Origin: Acidobacteria bacterium Ga0077553
GTDB taxonomy: Bacteria > Acidobacteriota > Terriglobia > Bryobacterales > Bryobacteraceae
Direction: 5' to 3'
NCBI GenBank assembly: GCA_001464575.1
Contig: LNFE01000276.1
Span: forward strand, 1 to 60,454
DNA: 60,454 nt
This document shows positions 8,718 to 17,324 of this stretch, piece by piece. Under the pieces are notes generated by a model, which did no database searches, was not told where the DNA came from, and worked only from the letters and a program-made list of their open reading frames with translations. Position 1 is the first letter of the stretch. Each line of letters begins with the position of its first letter. A program made the translations under genes and the position numbers.

Positions 8718-10136
8718 ATGAGCGAAGTGTACTCCCGGCGTCAGCGAAAGCTTCGGCTATTTTTTGGACTCGCCGATGCCGCCCTTGTTTGGGCGGCATA
8801 TGAGCTGGCTTACCAGACCCGCAGTGGTTGGAACCTAGAGCGACAGTTTTATATCGATACCCCCATGAAGTACCTGCTGCTGCTCGTGGCAGCGCTCGCC
8901 TTTCTGGGGGCGGCGGCGTGGTTTGGCACCTATGAACGTCTCGAATCCGCGCGACGCCGGGATGTCGTCAAAGAGACGCTGCGGCAGACCCTGCTCGCCG
9001 TCGTCATCGTCGTCTTGACCCAGTTCCTGTTACGCCTTGATGTCAGCCGGGCGTTTCTCGGCCTGTTCGGCACGCTCTCGTGCCTCGGCCTGCTCGTTTT
9101 CCGCTCCAATACCGGCCCGCTCCTGCGTTGGTTCCGGCAGCGATTCGGCGCCCAGCACTATGTAATGATCGCTGGCACCGGGGAAAGCGCGCGACGCATG
9201 GCCCGGTTAGTCGAGGAAGCAGATTCTTTCGGCATGCGGTTGCTTGGGTTTCTCGAAGAGCGTCCCACCGTCCAAGCCCTGCAACTGGGGCAGGAGTACC
9301 CCGTCCACTCTCTCGGCGAACTGCCGCAGATTCTGCGGCGGCGCGTGGTCGACGAAGTAATCTTCGCCGTTCCCGCCGCCGACCTCCCGCGTCTCGAAGA
9401 GACGCTCCTGCTGTGCGACGAGGAAGGGGTTCGCACCCGTATCGCCCTCGATATCTTCCCGCACGTGAACAGCGACGTTTATCTGGACCGCCTCGGCCCC
9501 GCGCCCCTGCTCACCTTCTCCGGCGCCCCGCACGACGAACTGCGCTTGCTGCTAAAACGGGCGACCGACATCTTCTTCAGCGCGCTGGCGCTCGCCGTGC
9601 TCGCTCCCTTCTTACTCACCGTTGCCGTAGCGATCCGCCTCACTTCGCCTGGCCCGGTCATCTTTTCGCAGATCCGCTGTGGGCTCAACGGCCGCCGCTT
9701 CCGCCTGTACAAGTTCCGTTCAATGGTCGCCAATGCCGAAGCGCTCAAGCAGCAGTTAATGAGCCAGAACGAACGGGAGCTGGTCTTTAAGATCCGCAAC
9801 GACCCGCGGCTGACCCCCATCGGCAAGTGGCTGCGGAAATTCTCCGTGGATGAGTTGCCGCAGTTGTGGAACGTCCTCATCGGCGACATGTCGATCGTGG
9901 GCCCCCGGCCAGCCATCCCCGAAGAAGTGGAACAATATAAGCGGTGGCAGCGGCGCCGGCTGCGGATGCGCCCAGGGTTGACTTGCCTTTGGGTCGTCGA
10001 GGGCCGCGACACCGTGGATTTTGAAACGTGGATGACCCTGGACATGCGCTACATCGATAACTGGTCTCTAGCCCTCGACTGGAAAATCATTCTGCGCACC
10101 ATTCCGCAGGTCGTGATCGGCAGAGGAGCTCATTAA
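8718..10136 (+). CDS. Exopolysaccharide polyprenyl glycosylphosphotransferase (WcaJ/WbaP type)
   Basis: A 472-residue membrane enzyme that transfers a sugar-1-phosphate from a nucleotide sugar to undecaprenyl phosphate, the first step of exopolysaccharide or O-antigen repeat synthesis at the inner membrane. Four hydrophobic segments occupy the N-terminal ~120 residues. A Rossmann-like central domain follows, then a re-entrant membrane helix (DIFFSALALAVLAPFLLTVA, about 287-306) and the catalytic bacterial sugar transferase domain with LYKFRSM, FSVDELPQLWNVLIGDMS and VGPRPA. The C-terminal RPGLTCLWVVEGR is also family-typical. No polysaccharide polymerase or flippase genes are adjacent, so the polymer is unknown. 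Confidence 0.92.
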   Translation: MSEVYSRRQRKLRLFFGLADAALVWAAYELAYQTRSGWNLERQFYIDTPMKYLLLLVAALAFLGAAAWFGTYERLESARRRDVVKETLRQTLLAVVIVVLTQFLLRLDVSRAFLGLFGTLSCLGLLVFRSNTGPLLRWFRQRFGAQHYVMIAGTGESARRMARLVEEADSFGMRLLGFLEERPTVQALQLGQEYPVHSLGELPQILRRRVVDEVIFAVPAADLPRLEETLLLCDEEGVRTRIALDIFPHVNSDVYLDRLGPAPLLTFSGAPHDELRLLLKRATDIFFSALALAVLAPFLLTVAVAIRLTSPGPVIFSQIRCGLNGRRFRLYKFRSMVANAEALKQQLMSQNERELVFKIRNDPRLTPIGKWLRKFSVDELPQLWNVLIGDMSIVGPRPAIPEEVEQYKRWQRRRLRMRPGLTCLWVVEGRDTVDFETWMTLDMRYIDNWSLALDWKIILRTIPQVVIGRGAH

Positions 10137-10140
10137 AGAT

Positions 10141-10755
10141 ATGGAATTGATTCCGAGCCAGGAAGAGATATTGAAACTGCTGCGCCAGACGGGCGCTTTG
10201 CGCGAGGGTAATTTCGCTTATCCGAACGGTCTGCATTCCGACCAGTTCCTGCAGATTCCCCTCGCTTTCCGCTACTTCCAGCACGCGAAGATGTTGAGCG
10301 TGGCGCTCAGCCGCAAAGTGCGGGCGAACCCGGAGATCCGGGCCAACATTGACAAGCTTTCCATCTTTACGCCCGCGGTCGGCGGCTTGCCGGTAGCCTT
10401 CGGCGTCTGCGAAGCGCTGCGGGCGTACGAGGTCTATTGGGCCGAGCGCCAGAATGCCGACGAGCCACTGCAATTGCGCCAGTTCTTCGATATCGACCCC
10501 GGCGAGAAAGTGTTGCTGGTCGATGACATCCTCCGCACCGGCGCCAAGCTACTCGAGCTCAAGAAAATGGTGGAGGATGCCGGAGCGGAGGTGGTGGGAA
10601 TCGCCGTCATTGTGGCCCAGCCCGCGCCGGACTGCCCCGATTTCTCCCCGATTCCGATCTACTCGCTGGCGACCCTGGATCCCCTGTATATGTTTGATGC
10701 CAGCAAGCATAGCCTGAAGTATCCGGATCAACCGGTGGAGATTATTCGCGCATGA
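10141..10755 (+). CDS. Orotate phosphoribosyltransferase-like protein
   Basis: A 204-residue type I phosphoribosyltransferase. The PRPP-binding motif VLLVDDILRTGAKL lies near residues 122-135, and the N-terminal hood LLRQTGALREGNFAYPNGLHSDQFLQIP resembles PyrE, which converts orotate and PRPP to OMP in pyrimidine synthesis. PyrE homologues typically have TG rather than RTG after VDDV/I, so the exact substrate remains open and another base phosphoribosyltransferase is possible. The gene follows the glycosylphosphotransferase by 4 bp and overlaps the ceramidase-like gene by 4 bp (ATGA at 10752-10755), implying co-transcription. Confidence 0.75.
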   Translation: MELIPSQEEILKLLRQTGALREGNFAYPNGLHSDQFLQIPLAFRYFQHAKMLSVALSRKVRANPEIRANIDKLSIFTPAVGGLPVAFGVCEALRAYEVYWAERQNADEPLQLRQFFDIDPGEKVLLVDDILRTGAKLLELKKMVEDAGAEVVGIAVIVAQPAPDCPDFSPIPIYSLATLDPLYMFDASKHSLKYPDQPVEIIRA

Positions 10756-12086
10756 AGTGGTTGGGATTTCTTCTCGCGCTGCCCCTGCTGGCGGCGGACT
10801 ACAAAGCCGGCTTCGGCCGGATGGACATTACTCCGGCGCAGCCCATCTATCTCTCGGGGTATGCCGCGCGGAAGAAACCCAGTGAAGGCGTACTCCAGAA
10901 AATCTGGGCCAAAGCGCTGGCGATCGAGGACAACAAGGGCAACCGCGTCGTCATCGTCACAACCGACCTCATCGGCCTGCCCCGTCACGTCTCGGATCAG
11001 ATTGGCGCTGAAGTCGAAAAGCGCTACCGGCTTCGCCGGAATCAGCTGCTGCTGAACTCGTCCCATACCCACAGCGCGCCCGTGGTCCACGGCAACCTGA
11101 CTTCGATGTTTGATCTTACGCCGGGCCAGAAGCGGGCCATTACGGACTACACCCAGACCCTGGCCAAACAGATTGCCGACGTGGTGGGATCCGCGCTTGG
11201 CAACATGCAGACCGCCCGCCTCGATATCGGCCACGGCACCGGCAGCTTCGCGGTGAATCGTCGCGTGCTGACGCCCACCGGCGTCAAGGGCGGGGTGAAT
11301 CCGGCCGGGCCGGTCGACCAGGATGTCCCGGTGGTTCGCGTCGCGGGAGCCAACGGCCAACTGCTCGGGGTTCTGTTCGGCTACGCCTGCCACAACACGA
11401 CCATGGGCGGCGACTTCTTTCAAGTCAACGGCGACTACGCCGGCTTCGCGCAGGCCAGCTTTGAAGCCGCGCATCCCAACTCGACCGCGATGTTCCTGAT
11501 GCTCTGCGGCGCCGACGCCAACCCGAATCCGCGGGGTACGGTGGCGCTCGTCGAGCAGCACGGAGCGTCGCTCGCCAAAGAAGTGACGCGAGTTTTGGCC
11601 GGTAAGCTGGAGCCCGTTTCCGGCCAACTCCGCAGCGCCTTCCACACCGCCGAACTCGCCTTCGTACCGCACACGCGGGAGACCTTCGAGACCGAAAGCA
11701 AAGACTCCAACTGGTACAAGCAGCAGCGCGCTTCGGCCATGCTCGCCGCCTACGACCGCCGCGCCCCCGTCCGTTCCATCCCCTACCCCGTACAAGGCAT
11801 CCGGCTCGGCAAGTCGCTCACCCTCGTCGCCCTTGGCGGCGAAGTGGTGGTCGACTACAACCTCCGCCTCAAGAAGGAGTTCCCCGGCGAGAATCTGATC
11901 GTGGCAGGCTATTCAAACGACGTCATGTGCTATATCCCGTCGCTCCGCGTTTTGAAGGAAGGCGGTTACGAAGCCAACGACAGCATGATCTACTACGGCC
12001 AACCCGGCCCCTTCACCGAAGACGTGGAGGACCGGGTGATGCAGATGGTTTATAAGGTGATGGACCGCCTCGGCCGTAAGCGCTAA
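10752..12086 (+). CDS. Exported neutral/alkaline ceramidase-like protein (N-terminal domain only)
   Basis: A 444-residue secreted protein with signal peptide MKWLGFLLALPLLAAD. The mature start YKAGFGRMDITPAQPIYLSGY and the later LLLNSSHTHSAPVVHG are signatures of the neutral/alkaline non-lysosomal ceramidase N-terminal domain, a Zn-dependent amidohydrolase fold; the HTH histidines are probably metal ligands. True ceramidases are about 700 residues and carry an extra C-terminal domain that is absent here. Many short homologues occur in Acidobacteria and Planctomycetes with unknown substrates. Its TAA stop interlocks with the stop of the convergent aminotransferase (12083-12086). Confidence 0.85.
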   Translation: MKWLGFLLALPLLAADYKAGFGRMDITPAQPIYLSGYAARKKPSEGVLQKIWAKALAIEDNKGNRVVIVTTDLIGLPRHVSDQIGAEVEKRYRLRRNQLLLNSSHTHSAPVVHGNLTSMFDLTPGQKRAITDYTQTLAKQIADVVGSALGNMQTARLDIGHGTGSFAVNRRVLTPTGVKGGVNPAGPVDQDVPVVRVAGANGQLLGVLFGYACHNTTMGGDFFQVNGDYAGFAQASFEAAHPNSTAMFLMLCGADANPNPRGTVALVEQHGASLAKEVTRVLAGKLEPVSGQLRSAFHTAELAFVPHTRETFETESKDSNWYKQQRASAMLAAYDRRAPVRSIPYPVQGIRLGKSLTLVALGGEVVVDYNLRLKKEFPGENLIVAGYSNDVMCYIPSLRVLKEGGYEANDSMIYYGQPGPFTEDVEDRVMQMVYKVMDRLGRKR

Positions 12087-13243
12087 CGGGTCAAGTGGCG
12101 CCGCATCCGTTCGACGGCTTCCATCAGATTTTCGAGCGAATTCGCATAGCTGAAGCGGAGGTAGCCATTGCCAAAGGCGCCGAACGAACCGCCGTTGAGC
12201 GAGGCCACCCCGGCTTCGTACAGTAATTCATCCGCCAACTGCTTCGACGTGCGGCCCGTGCCTTCTATGTTCGGAAACGCATAAAAAGCTCCTTCGGGCT
12301 TGGCGCAGCGGAAGCCCGGCAGCGTGTTCAGGCCGTCGATGAAGGCATCGCGGCGGCGATGGAATTCGGCAACCATGGCGAGTGGTTCGTCTTGCGGCCC
12401 CGTGAGCGCGGCGAGGCCGGCGCGTTGTGTGAAGCTGGCCGTGCAGGAGTTCGAATTCACCATCAGCTTGTTGACGGCGTCGACGAGCCACTCCGGCATC
12501 ACGCCGTAGCCGAGCCGCCAACCGGTCATCGCGTAGATTTTCGAAAAACCGTCCAGGATAATGGTCTTCTCCTGCATGCCGGGCAGGGAAGCGATCGACA
12601 TCGGCGGTTCGTTGTAATAGATGCGGGAATAGATCTCGTCGCTGAGCACCACCAGGTCCCGGTCGCGAACCAGGTCCGCGATCACGCGCAGATCGTCCGG
12701 CGGAATCACGCCGCCCGTGGGATTCTGCGGCGAGTTCAGAATCACCATCTTGGTCTTATCGGTGAGGCTGTCGCGGAAACGGTCGAGGTCGAAGCTGAAG
12801 CCGCGGCTTTCAACCAGTGGGATCGGCACCGCGGTCGCCCCGAGGAAGCGGGTCATCGACTCGTAGATGGGGAAGCCGGGGTTGGGGTAGATCACCTCGT
12901 CACCCTCTTCAAGCAGAGCCATCATGGGGAAGAACAGGATGGGCTTGCCGCCGGGCACCACGCAGACCTGCGAGGCCTTGGCGCTGATCCCGCGCGTCTG
13001 GCTGACATGGGCGGCGATGGCCTCGCGAAACTCGGGATAGCCCTGCGTCGGGCCGTAGTGAGTCCAGCCCTCATCGAGCGCCTGTTTCCCGGCGGCGATG
13101 ACGTGCGACGGTGTTTCGAAATCCGGTTCTCCGATTTCGAGATGCACGATGTTCTTGCCTTGCGCTTCGAGGGCGCGCGCCTTCAACAGTACTTCGAAGG
13201 CGGTCTCAATCAGAATGCGGTCCATCCGCGACGCGAGTTTCAT
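12083..13243 (-). CDS. PLP-dependent class I/II aminotransferase
   Basis: A 386-residue fold-type I aminotransferase. Evidence includes IGEPDFETPSHV, the substrate-facing GWTHYGPTQGYPEFREAIA, NPQNPTGGVIPPDDL, and the PLP lysine in DGFSKIYAMTGWRLGYG (Lys around residue 235). These fit the aspartate/alanine/aromatic subgroup (AspC/AlaA-like), but the substrate is not resolved. It lies 10 bp downstream of the thiolase stop, with AAAGG a few bases before the start acting as a likely ribosome binding site, so thiolase and aminotransferase are probably co-transcribed. Confidence 0.92.
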   Translation of the reverse strand: MKLASRMDRILIETAFEVLLKARALEAQGKNIVHLEIGEPDFETPSHVIAAGKQALDEGWTHYGPTQGYPEFREAIAAHVSQTRGISAKASQVCVVPGGKPILFFPMMALLEEGDEVIYPNPGFPIYESMTRFLGATAVPIPLVESRGFSFDLDRFRDSLTDKTKMVILNSPQNPTGGVIPPDDLRVIADLVRDRDLVVLSDEIYSRIYYNEPPMSIASLPGMQEKTIILDGFSKIYAMTGWRLGYGVMPEWLVDAVNKLMVNSNSCTASFTQRAGLAALTGPQDEPLAMVAEFHRRRDAFIDGLNTLPGFRCAKPEGAFYAFPNIEGTGRTSKQLADELLYEAGVASLNGGSFGAFGNGYLRFSYANSLENLMEAVERMRRHLTR

Positions 13244-13253
13244 CAGCCTTTAG

Positions 13254-14342
13254 TTATACCTTCCCCAGCACAGTCACCACACTGGTCGCGCCGGTGCCGC
13301 CGAGATTTTGAGCGAGGCCCAGGTCGCCGAGGCCAGCCCGCATCTGGCCAACCACGTCGGCAATCTGCGCCACCCCAGTCGCACCCACCGGATGGCCTTT
13401 GCTCTTCAGGCCGCCGCTACGATTGATGGGCCTCGCTTCGCTCACGGCATAGGCGCCCCCTTCGCCGCGCGGGCAGAAGCCCAGCTCCTCCATGGCGATG
13501 ATCTCGGCAATCGTGAAGCAGTCGTGCAACTCGGCAAACTGAATGTCCGCGGCGGTGACGCCGGCCATGCGGTAAGCCTTTTCCGCCGAGCGCTCGACAG
13601 CGGGGAGCCGCGTCAGGTCGGCCTTGGCGGAAAGCGCGACGTGGTCGGAGGTTTGCGCGATGCCCAGAACGCGGAAGCGCCCTTCCGGCGCCAGCACCAC
13701 CGCTGCCGCGCCATCGGAAACCAGCGAGCAATCGTACAGGGTCAGCGGGTCGGCGATCATTTTGCCGGCCAGCGCCTGCTCCACGGTAATCAGTTTGCGG
13801 AGATGCGCGTAGGGGTTGGCGTAGCCGTACCGATGATTCTTCACGGCGACCGCCGCCATCTGTTCCCGCGTCGTACCGTAGCGCTCCATATGGGCGCGAG
13901 CGATGCGAGCGAACAGTTCCGGGAACGTTTGCCGGTCCACGTCGACGTCGCCAGCCATCGCCAAAATCTCGCCGACCCGCGCCGTGGGTTGGTTCGTCAT
14001 TTTTTCAACGCCGCAGACCACCACCACGTCGTGAACGCCGGAGGCCACCGCCTGCCAGGCATGATGGAAGGCGACCCCGGAGGAGGCGCAGGCGTCTTCA
14101 AACCGGGTGGCCGGAATCCCGGCCAAGCCGCAAGCGCCTGCCACGTAGGGCGCCAGATGGCTTTGCCCGGTAAAGCTGGGGCCTGCGAAGTTGCCGAGGT
14201 AGAACGCCTCCACCTGGGCGGCCGCGACGGCGGCATCGCTCAAGGCCGCCTCCACTGCCGTCGCCGCCAGCGACCGAATCCCTTGGCTCGCAAACGCGCC
14301 GAATGCCGTCTTGCCAATCCCGATTGCCGCGACCGGTCTCAT
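13254..14342 (-). CDS. Thiolase family protein (acetyl-CoA acetyltransferase / SCP-x type)
   Basis: A 362-residue thiolase-fold protein that probably cleaves or condenses acyl-CoA. The nucleophilic cysteine lies in EDACASSGVAFHHA (about residues 83-96). The C-terminal motif GGLKSKGHPVGATG carries the active-site histidine, and FAELHDCFTIAEIIAMEELG is characteristic of SCP-x-like thiolases, which differ from the classical FadA type. No hydratase or dehydrogenase partner is next to it. The start ATG at 14342 is preceded, 6 nt away, by TATTCT. Confidence 0.9.
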   Translation of the reverse strand: MRPVAAIGIGKTAFGAFASQGIRSLAATAVEAALSDAAVAAAQVEAFYLGNFAGPSFTGQSHLAPYVAGACGLAGIPATRFEDACASSGVAFHHAWQAVASGVHDVVVVCGVEKMTNQPTARVGEILAMAGDVDVDRQTFPELFARIARAHMERYGTTREQMAAVAVKNHRYGYANPYAHLRKLITVEQALAGKMIADPLTLYDCSLVSDGAAAVVLAPEGRFRVLGIAQTSDHVALSAKADLTRLPAVERSAEKAYRMAGVTAADIQFAELHDCFTIAEIIAMEELGFCPRGEGGAYAVSEARPINRSGGLKSKGHPVGATGVAQIADVVGQMRAGLGDLGLAQNLGGTGATSVVTVLGKV

Positions 14343-14348
14343 ATACTC

Positions 14349-14354
14349 AGAATA
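14349..14354 (-). promoter_or_regulatory. Thiolase -10 box, leaderless arrangement
   Basis: On the minus strand TATTCT is followed by six bases (GAGTAT) and the thiolase ATG, giving a predicted transcript start at or next to the start codon and no room for a Shine-Dalgarno sequence. Confidence 0.5.
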
Positions 14355-14439
14355 GCGCCGCGAAAATCTTCTCCACGCTTTGGATGCTTCGGCCGTCAGG
14401 GTTGGTAAGGTGATTGATACGGCTCAGGAAAACATCCGC

Positions 14440-14991
14440 ATGCCTGACCCCACCCGCGATTCCGCCGGCGTGAATAGCCCGGACATTGCGGAGCGGCAGA
14501 ACCGCTTCGTGCAGGACAACCTGCGCCGCGTGTTCCTGATCATCTATCGCATCGTCGGTAACGTCGCTGACGCGCAGGACTTAACGCAGGAAGCCTTCAT
14601 CAAGGCCCTCCAGCGCGGTGACCAGTTGAAGGATACCCAGAAGGCCGCGCAATGGCTTTCCCGGATCGCGCACAATACCGCGATCGACTTTCTCCGGCGG
14701 CACGGCCGCGTGAATTTTACCGAGATCGATACTCTGATCGAGCCGCTGCAGACGCCCACCGAACGCAGTCCGGAGAGCCTGATGCTGCGCGGCGAACAGC
14801 AGAAATATTTGGAAGATGGCCTCCGGCTGCTGACCGTGAAGGAACGCACGGCGCTGTTGCTGCGCGATGTCGAAGATCTTCCGGCCGAGGAGGTGGCCCA
14901 GCAACTGGGCTGCTCCATGGCCACCGTCCGCAGCCACATCGCCAACGCCCGCATCAAATTTAAACGCTACATGGAAAGGAGGAGAGCATGA
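14440..14991 (+). CDS. ECF-type RNA polymerase sigma-70 factor
   Basis: A 183-residue sigma factor with the two-domain ECF layout. Region 2 (FLIIYRIVGNVADAQDLTQE, about 28-47) melts the -10 element, and region 4 (LTVKERTALLLRDVEDLP, then AEEVAQQLGCSMATVRSHIA) recognises the -35. The start is taken at ATG 14440 (MPDPTRDS); an upstream TTG at 14380 would extend it by 20 residues. The gene overlaps the following anti-sigma factor by 4 bp (ATGA at 14988-14991), the usual translational coupling that keeps the pair stoichiometric. Confidence 0.93.
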   Translation: MPDPTRDSAGVNSPDIAERQNRFVQDNLRRVFLIIYRIVGNVADAQDLTQEAFIKALQRGDQLKDTQKAAQWLSRIAHNTAIDFLRRHGRVNFTEIDTLIEPLQTPTERSPESLMLRGEQQKYLEDGLRLLTVKERTALLLRDVEDLPAEEVAQQLGCSMATVRSHIANARIKFKRYMERRRA

Positions 14992-15578
14992 ACCAACATC
15001 ATCATCCTGATCTTTCCGATCTGGCTTTGTTCGCTGGCCGCGATCTTCCTTTCTGGAAGCAGTGGCAGGTACGCCGCCACGTTTCGAACTGCTCGGCTTG
15101 TTCGGCCGAGGTGGCTTCGTTTCGTAATGTGGCTTCGCAACCGATTGCGGAGGAGATGATTCCCTCCATCAACTGGGAGCCGCTCGCCTCCGAAATGCGC
15201 GCCAACATCCGCCTGGGGCTCGAAGCTTCTGAAGCCATCGCCGCCTACCGCCGCCCGTCGCCGGCCGAAGAGCGCTGGCTGAACTGGCGCGCCGCTGCCA
15301 TGGTGGCGTCGTTGATGGTGGTCGTCAGCACCGGCTGGTGGTTCGCCGTCAGCGTGAAGAAATTGCAGCAGCCCATTGCGGTGGCCGCGCAGCCCACTGT
15401 CGTCGAGGCGACTGATTCCGGAGTCGAAATTTCGGACGGCAACCTGACTCTGGAGTTGCGAACCCCCGCTTCCCGGGCCTCCTTCGTCTCGGTGACCACC
15501 CGCGGTGCGGCGGAGACTCGCTATACCGACGCCGAAACCGGCCAAATCACGGTGAACCATGTCTATCTTGACGACTAG
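14988..15578 (+). CDS. Membrane anti-sigma factor with zinc-finger (HC2-like) domain
   Basis: A 196-residue protein. The N-terminal cytoplasmic domain contains RRHVSNCSAC (about 25-34), the H-x3-C-x2-C zinc-binding signature of ZAS/putative zinc-finger anti-sigma domains that clamp ECF sigma factors. One transmembrane helix follows (AAAMVASLMVVVSTGWWFAV, about 103-122), then a periplasmic tail of about 70 residues. It is coupled to the sigma gene upstream and overlaps the exported protein downstream by 20 bp. The inducing signal is unknown. Confidence 0.88.
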   Translation: MNQHHHPDLSDLALFAGRDLPFWKQWQVRRHVSNCSACSAEVASFRNVASQPIAEEMIPSINWEPLASEMRANIRLGLEASEAIAAYRRPSPAEERWLNWRAAAMVASLMVVVSTGWWFAVSVKKLQQPIAVAAQPTVVEATDSGVEISDGNLTLELRTPASRASFVSVTTRGAAETRYTDAETGQITVNHVYLDD

Positions 15579-16710
15579 GTTCGTGGCAGTTGCGCTTCTC
15601 GCCCTCTCCGCCTTCGGACAAGAGACTTCGCTCGATCCCGCGTCCTCCTTCAAGATCAATTTTCCGAAGGATTCGCCGGTGACCCTGGTGACTTTCGACC
15701 TCGGCGGGTCGAAGGCAACAGCGCGGGGCGGCGCGATGACGCTCGATCTCAACTCGGGTCTGCTACTCCGCAACAGTTCGGGCAAACGGATTCGCGGCGT
15801 AACGCTCCTCGTGCTGGCGCAGGATTTTACGCCTGGCGGCCGCGGTTCGGTGGCGGTGCCGGCGCTGGACGTGGCGCCGGGTGAAAACTTTCCGGTGCGC
15901 ATCGACCTGCGAATGCTGCGGCCGCTGGCGGCCGGGAATGGTCCGCTGGTTCAAGTTCTTCTCGACGGCGTACTCTTTGACGATCTGACCTTCTTCGGCG
16001 AGAATCGGCTGAACTCGCGCCGCTCGTTGACGGTGTGGGAACTCGAAGCCCGGCGGGATCGGAAGCATTTTCAGCAGTTGCTCGAAGCACAGGGTCCGGA
16101 GGCGCTGCAGCGCGAACTGGTCGCCTCGGTGAGCCGGCTGCAAGAGCGGCCCCGGCTCGACGTGCAGATCTCGCGGCGCGGCCGCCTGCCGCGTCCGGCG
16201 ACAGCCCCGGCAACGGTGTTTGAACCGGAACGCGCGGTGCAATTTTCCTTCCTCCGTTTGCCGGATGCCCCGATTGAGTTGACCGGCGGCGCGGCGAAGG
16301 TAGCGGGGAATGAGGCCAAGGCTCCCAGCATCGACATCGTCAACAAACAGAGCCGGGCGATCCGGCATCTGGAGCTCGGTTGGGTGGTGGGCACGAGAGA
16401 CGGGGTGGAGTTCCTGGCGGGTACCCTGCCCGCCGATGTGCAACTGGCAGCCAACGGAAAGACCACGATTCTTGACGAGGCCGCCCTGCGGCTAACGAGC
16501 CGTACCGGCTCGCGGGTGATCATCGACAACGTGGTGGGCTTCGCCCATGCCGTTGAGTTCGCTGACGGTCAACTGTGGATCCCCTCGCGGGCGGCGCTCG
16601 AAGATCCCCGCCTGGCCAAGCTGCTGCCGCCCTCGCCGGAAGAGCAGCGCTTGGTGGAACTGTACCGGAAGTCGGGCCTAAAGGCTCTGCTCGAAGACTT
16701 GCGAAAATAG
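15559..16710 (+). CDS. Exported protein of unknown function in the sigma/anti-sigma operon
   Basis: A 383-residue protein that I do not recognise. A signal peptide (MSILTTRFVAVALLALSAFG-Q) predicts export. The body is rich in beta-strand-like segments, and ends in a charged helical region (PPSPEEQRLVELYRKSGLKA). Phrases such as SGLLLRNSSGKRIRGVTLLV and IVNKQSRAIRHLELGWVV suggest repeated immunoglobulin-like or transthyretin-like beta domains, but this is only an impression. The 20-bp overlap with the anti-sigma gene places it in the same operon, so it may be the sensor or output of that envelope regulon. Confidence 0.8.
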   Translation: MSILTTRFVAVALLALSAFGQETSLDPASSFKINFPKDSPVTLVTFDLGGSKATARGGAMTLDLNSGLLLRNSSGKRIRGVTLLVLAQDFTPGGRGSVAVPALDVAPGENFPVRIDLRMLRPLAAGNGPLVQVLLDGVLFDDLTFFGENRLNSRRSLTVWELEARRDRKHFQQLLEAQGPEALQRELVASVSRLQERPRLDVQISRRGRLPRPATAPATVFEPERAVQFSFLRLPDAPIELTGGAAKVAGNEAKAPSIDIVNKQSRAIRHLELGWVVGTRDGVEFLAGTLPADVQLAANGKTTILDEAALRLTSRTGSRVIIDNVVGFAHAVEFADGQLWIPSRAALEDPRLAKLLPPSPEEQRLVELYRKSGLKALLEDLRK

Positions 16711-16714
16711 AACT

Positions 16715-16942
16715 GTGGATTTCGCCAGCCTTATCGGCTCCTCGCCGGAGCAACTTTCGATTGCGCAACGCCGGGCCCTCACCGGCCAATGGGGCGCGTA
16801 TCTCCTCTACACGCCGCAGAACCTCGCTCTCCGCCAGATTGAGGCGATCGGCCCGACGGTAGCCGACTGCGCCGCGCAGCTGCGGCAGCGAGGGTTAAAC
16901 CCGACCGAGTACGAGTATCTGCCGTTTACGCCGGCGTATTAG
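16715..16942 (+). CDS. Small conserved-looking hypothetical protein
   Basis: A 75-residue soluble protein with a GTG start 4 bp after the preceding stop, which supports translation as the last gene of the sigma operon. It has a predicted helical, glutamine/leucine-rich body (LSIAQRRALTGQWGAYLLY) and a C-terminal YEYLPFTPAY. There is no signal peptide or membrane segment and no recognised domain. It overlaps the convergent thioesterase by 17 bp. Confidence 0.55.
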   Translation: MDFASLIGSSPEQLSIAQRRALTGQWGAYLLYTPQNLALRQIEAIGPTVADCAAQLRQRGLNPTEYEYLPFTPAY

Positions 16943-17318
16943 CCAGGCGCTCGGCAAAGCGTTCGACGTTGATGATGAAGCGCTCGTGCGTGCCTTCGCC
17001 GACCATCCCCTTCGGCCCGTGGCACTCAACGCGATAGTAGATGCGGCGTTCCGTGGCTTCGAGAACTTCAGCCGTGAACCGTACCGCGGCGCCCATCGGG
17101 GCGGCGGAAACATGCCGCACGTTCACCATCGTGCCCACCGTGTCATACCCTTCCGGGAGAAGCTGCACCACCGCGTCCCGCGCGGTCATTTCCATCGACG
17201 CAATCATCCAAGGGGTGCCGAGCACGCGCGCCCGATCGTTCCCGAGAAAACGGATAGCGTTCTTGTCGTCCACGACTAAGTGGATCTCGTGTTTGACACC
17301 GATTGGAATAAAGAACAT
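16926..17318 (-). CDS. Thioesterase family protein (hot-dog fold)
   Basis: A 130-residue hot-dog thioesterase of the FlK-like group. The pattern GTPWMIASMEMTARDAVVQ, then GTMVNVRHVSAAPMGA and RVECHGPKGMVGEGTHERFI, matches small acyl-CoA thioesterases related to fluoroacetyl-CoA thioesterase; the TPW, H and G-E-G-T-H elements line the active site in that family. The actual acyl-CoA is unknown. The gene lies 6 bp downstream of otnC on the same strand, so it may belong to that operon. Confidence 0.85.
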   Translation of the reverse strand: MFFIPIGVKHEIHLVVDDKNAIRFLGNDRARVLGTPWMIASMEMTARDAVVQLLPEGYDTVGTMVNVRHVSAAPMGAAVRFTAEVLEATERRIYYRVECHGPKGMVGEGTHERFIINVERFAERLANTPA

Positions 17319-17324
17319 GAAGGC

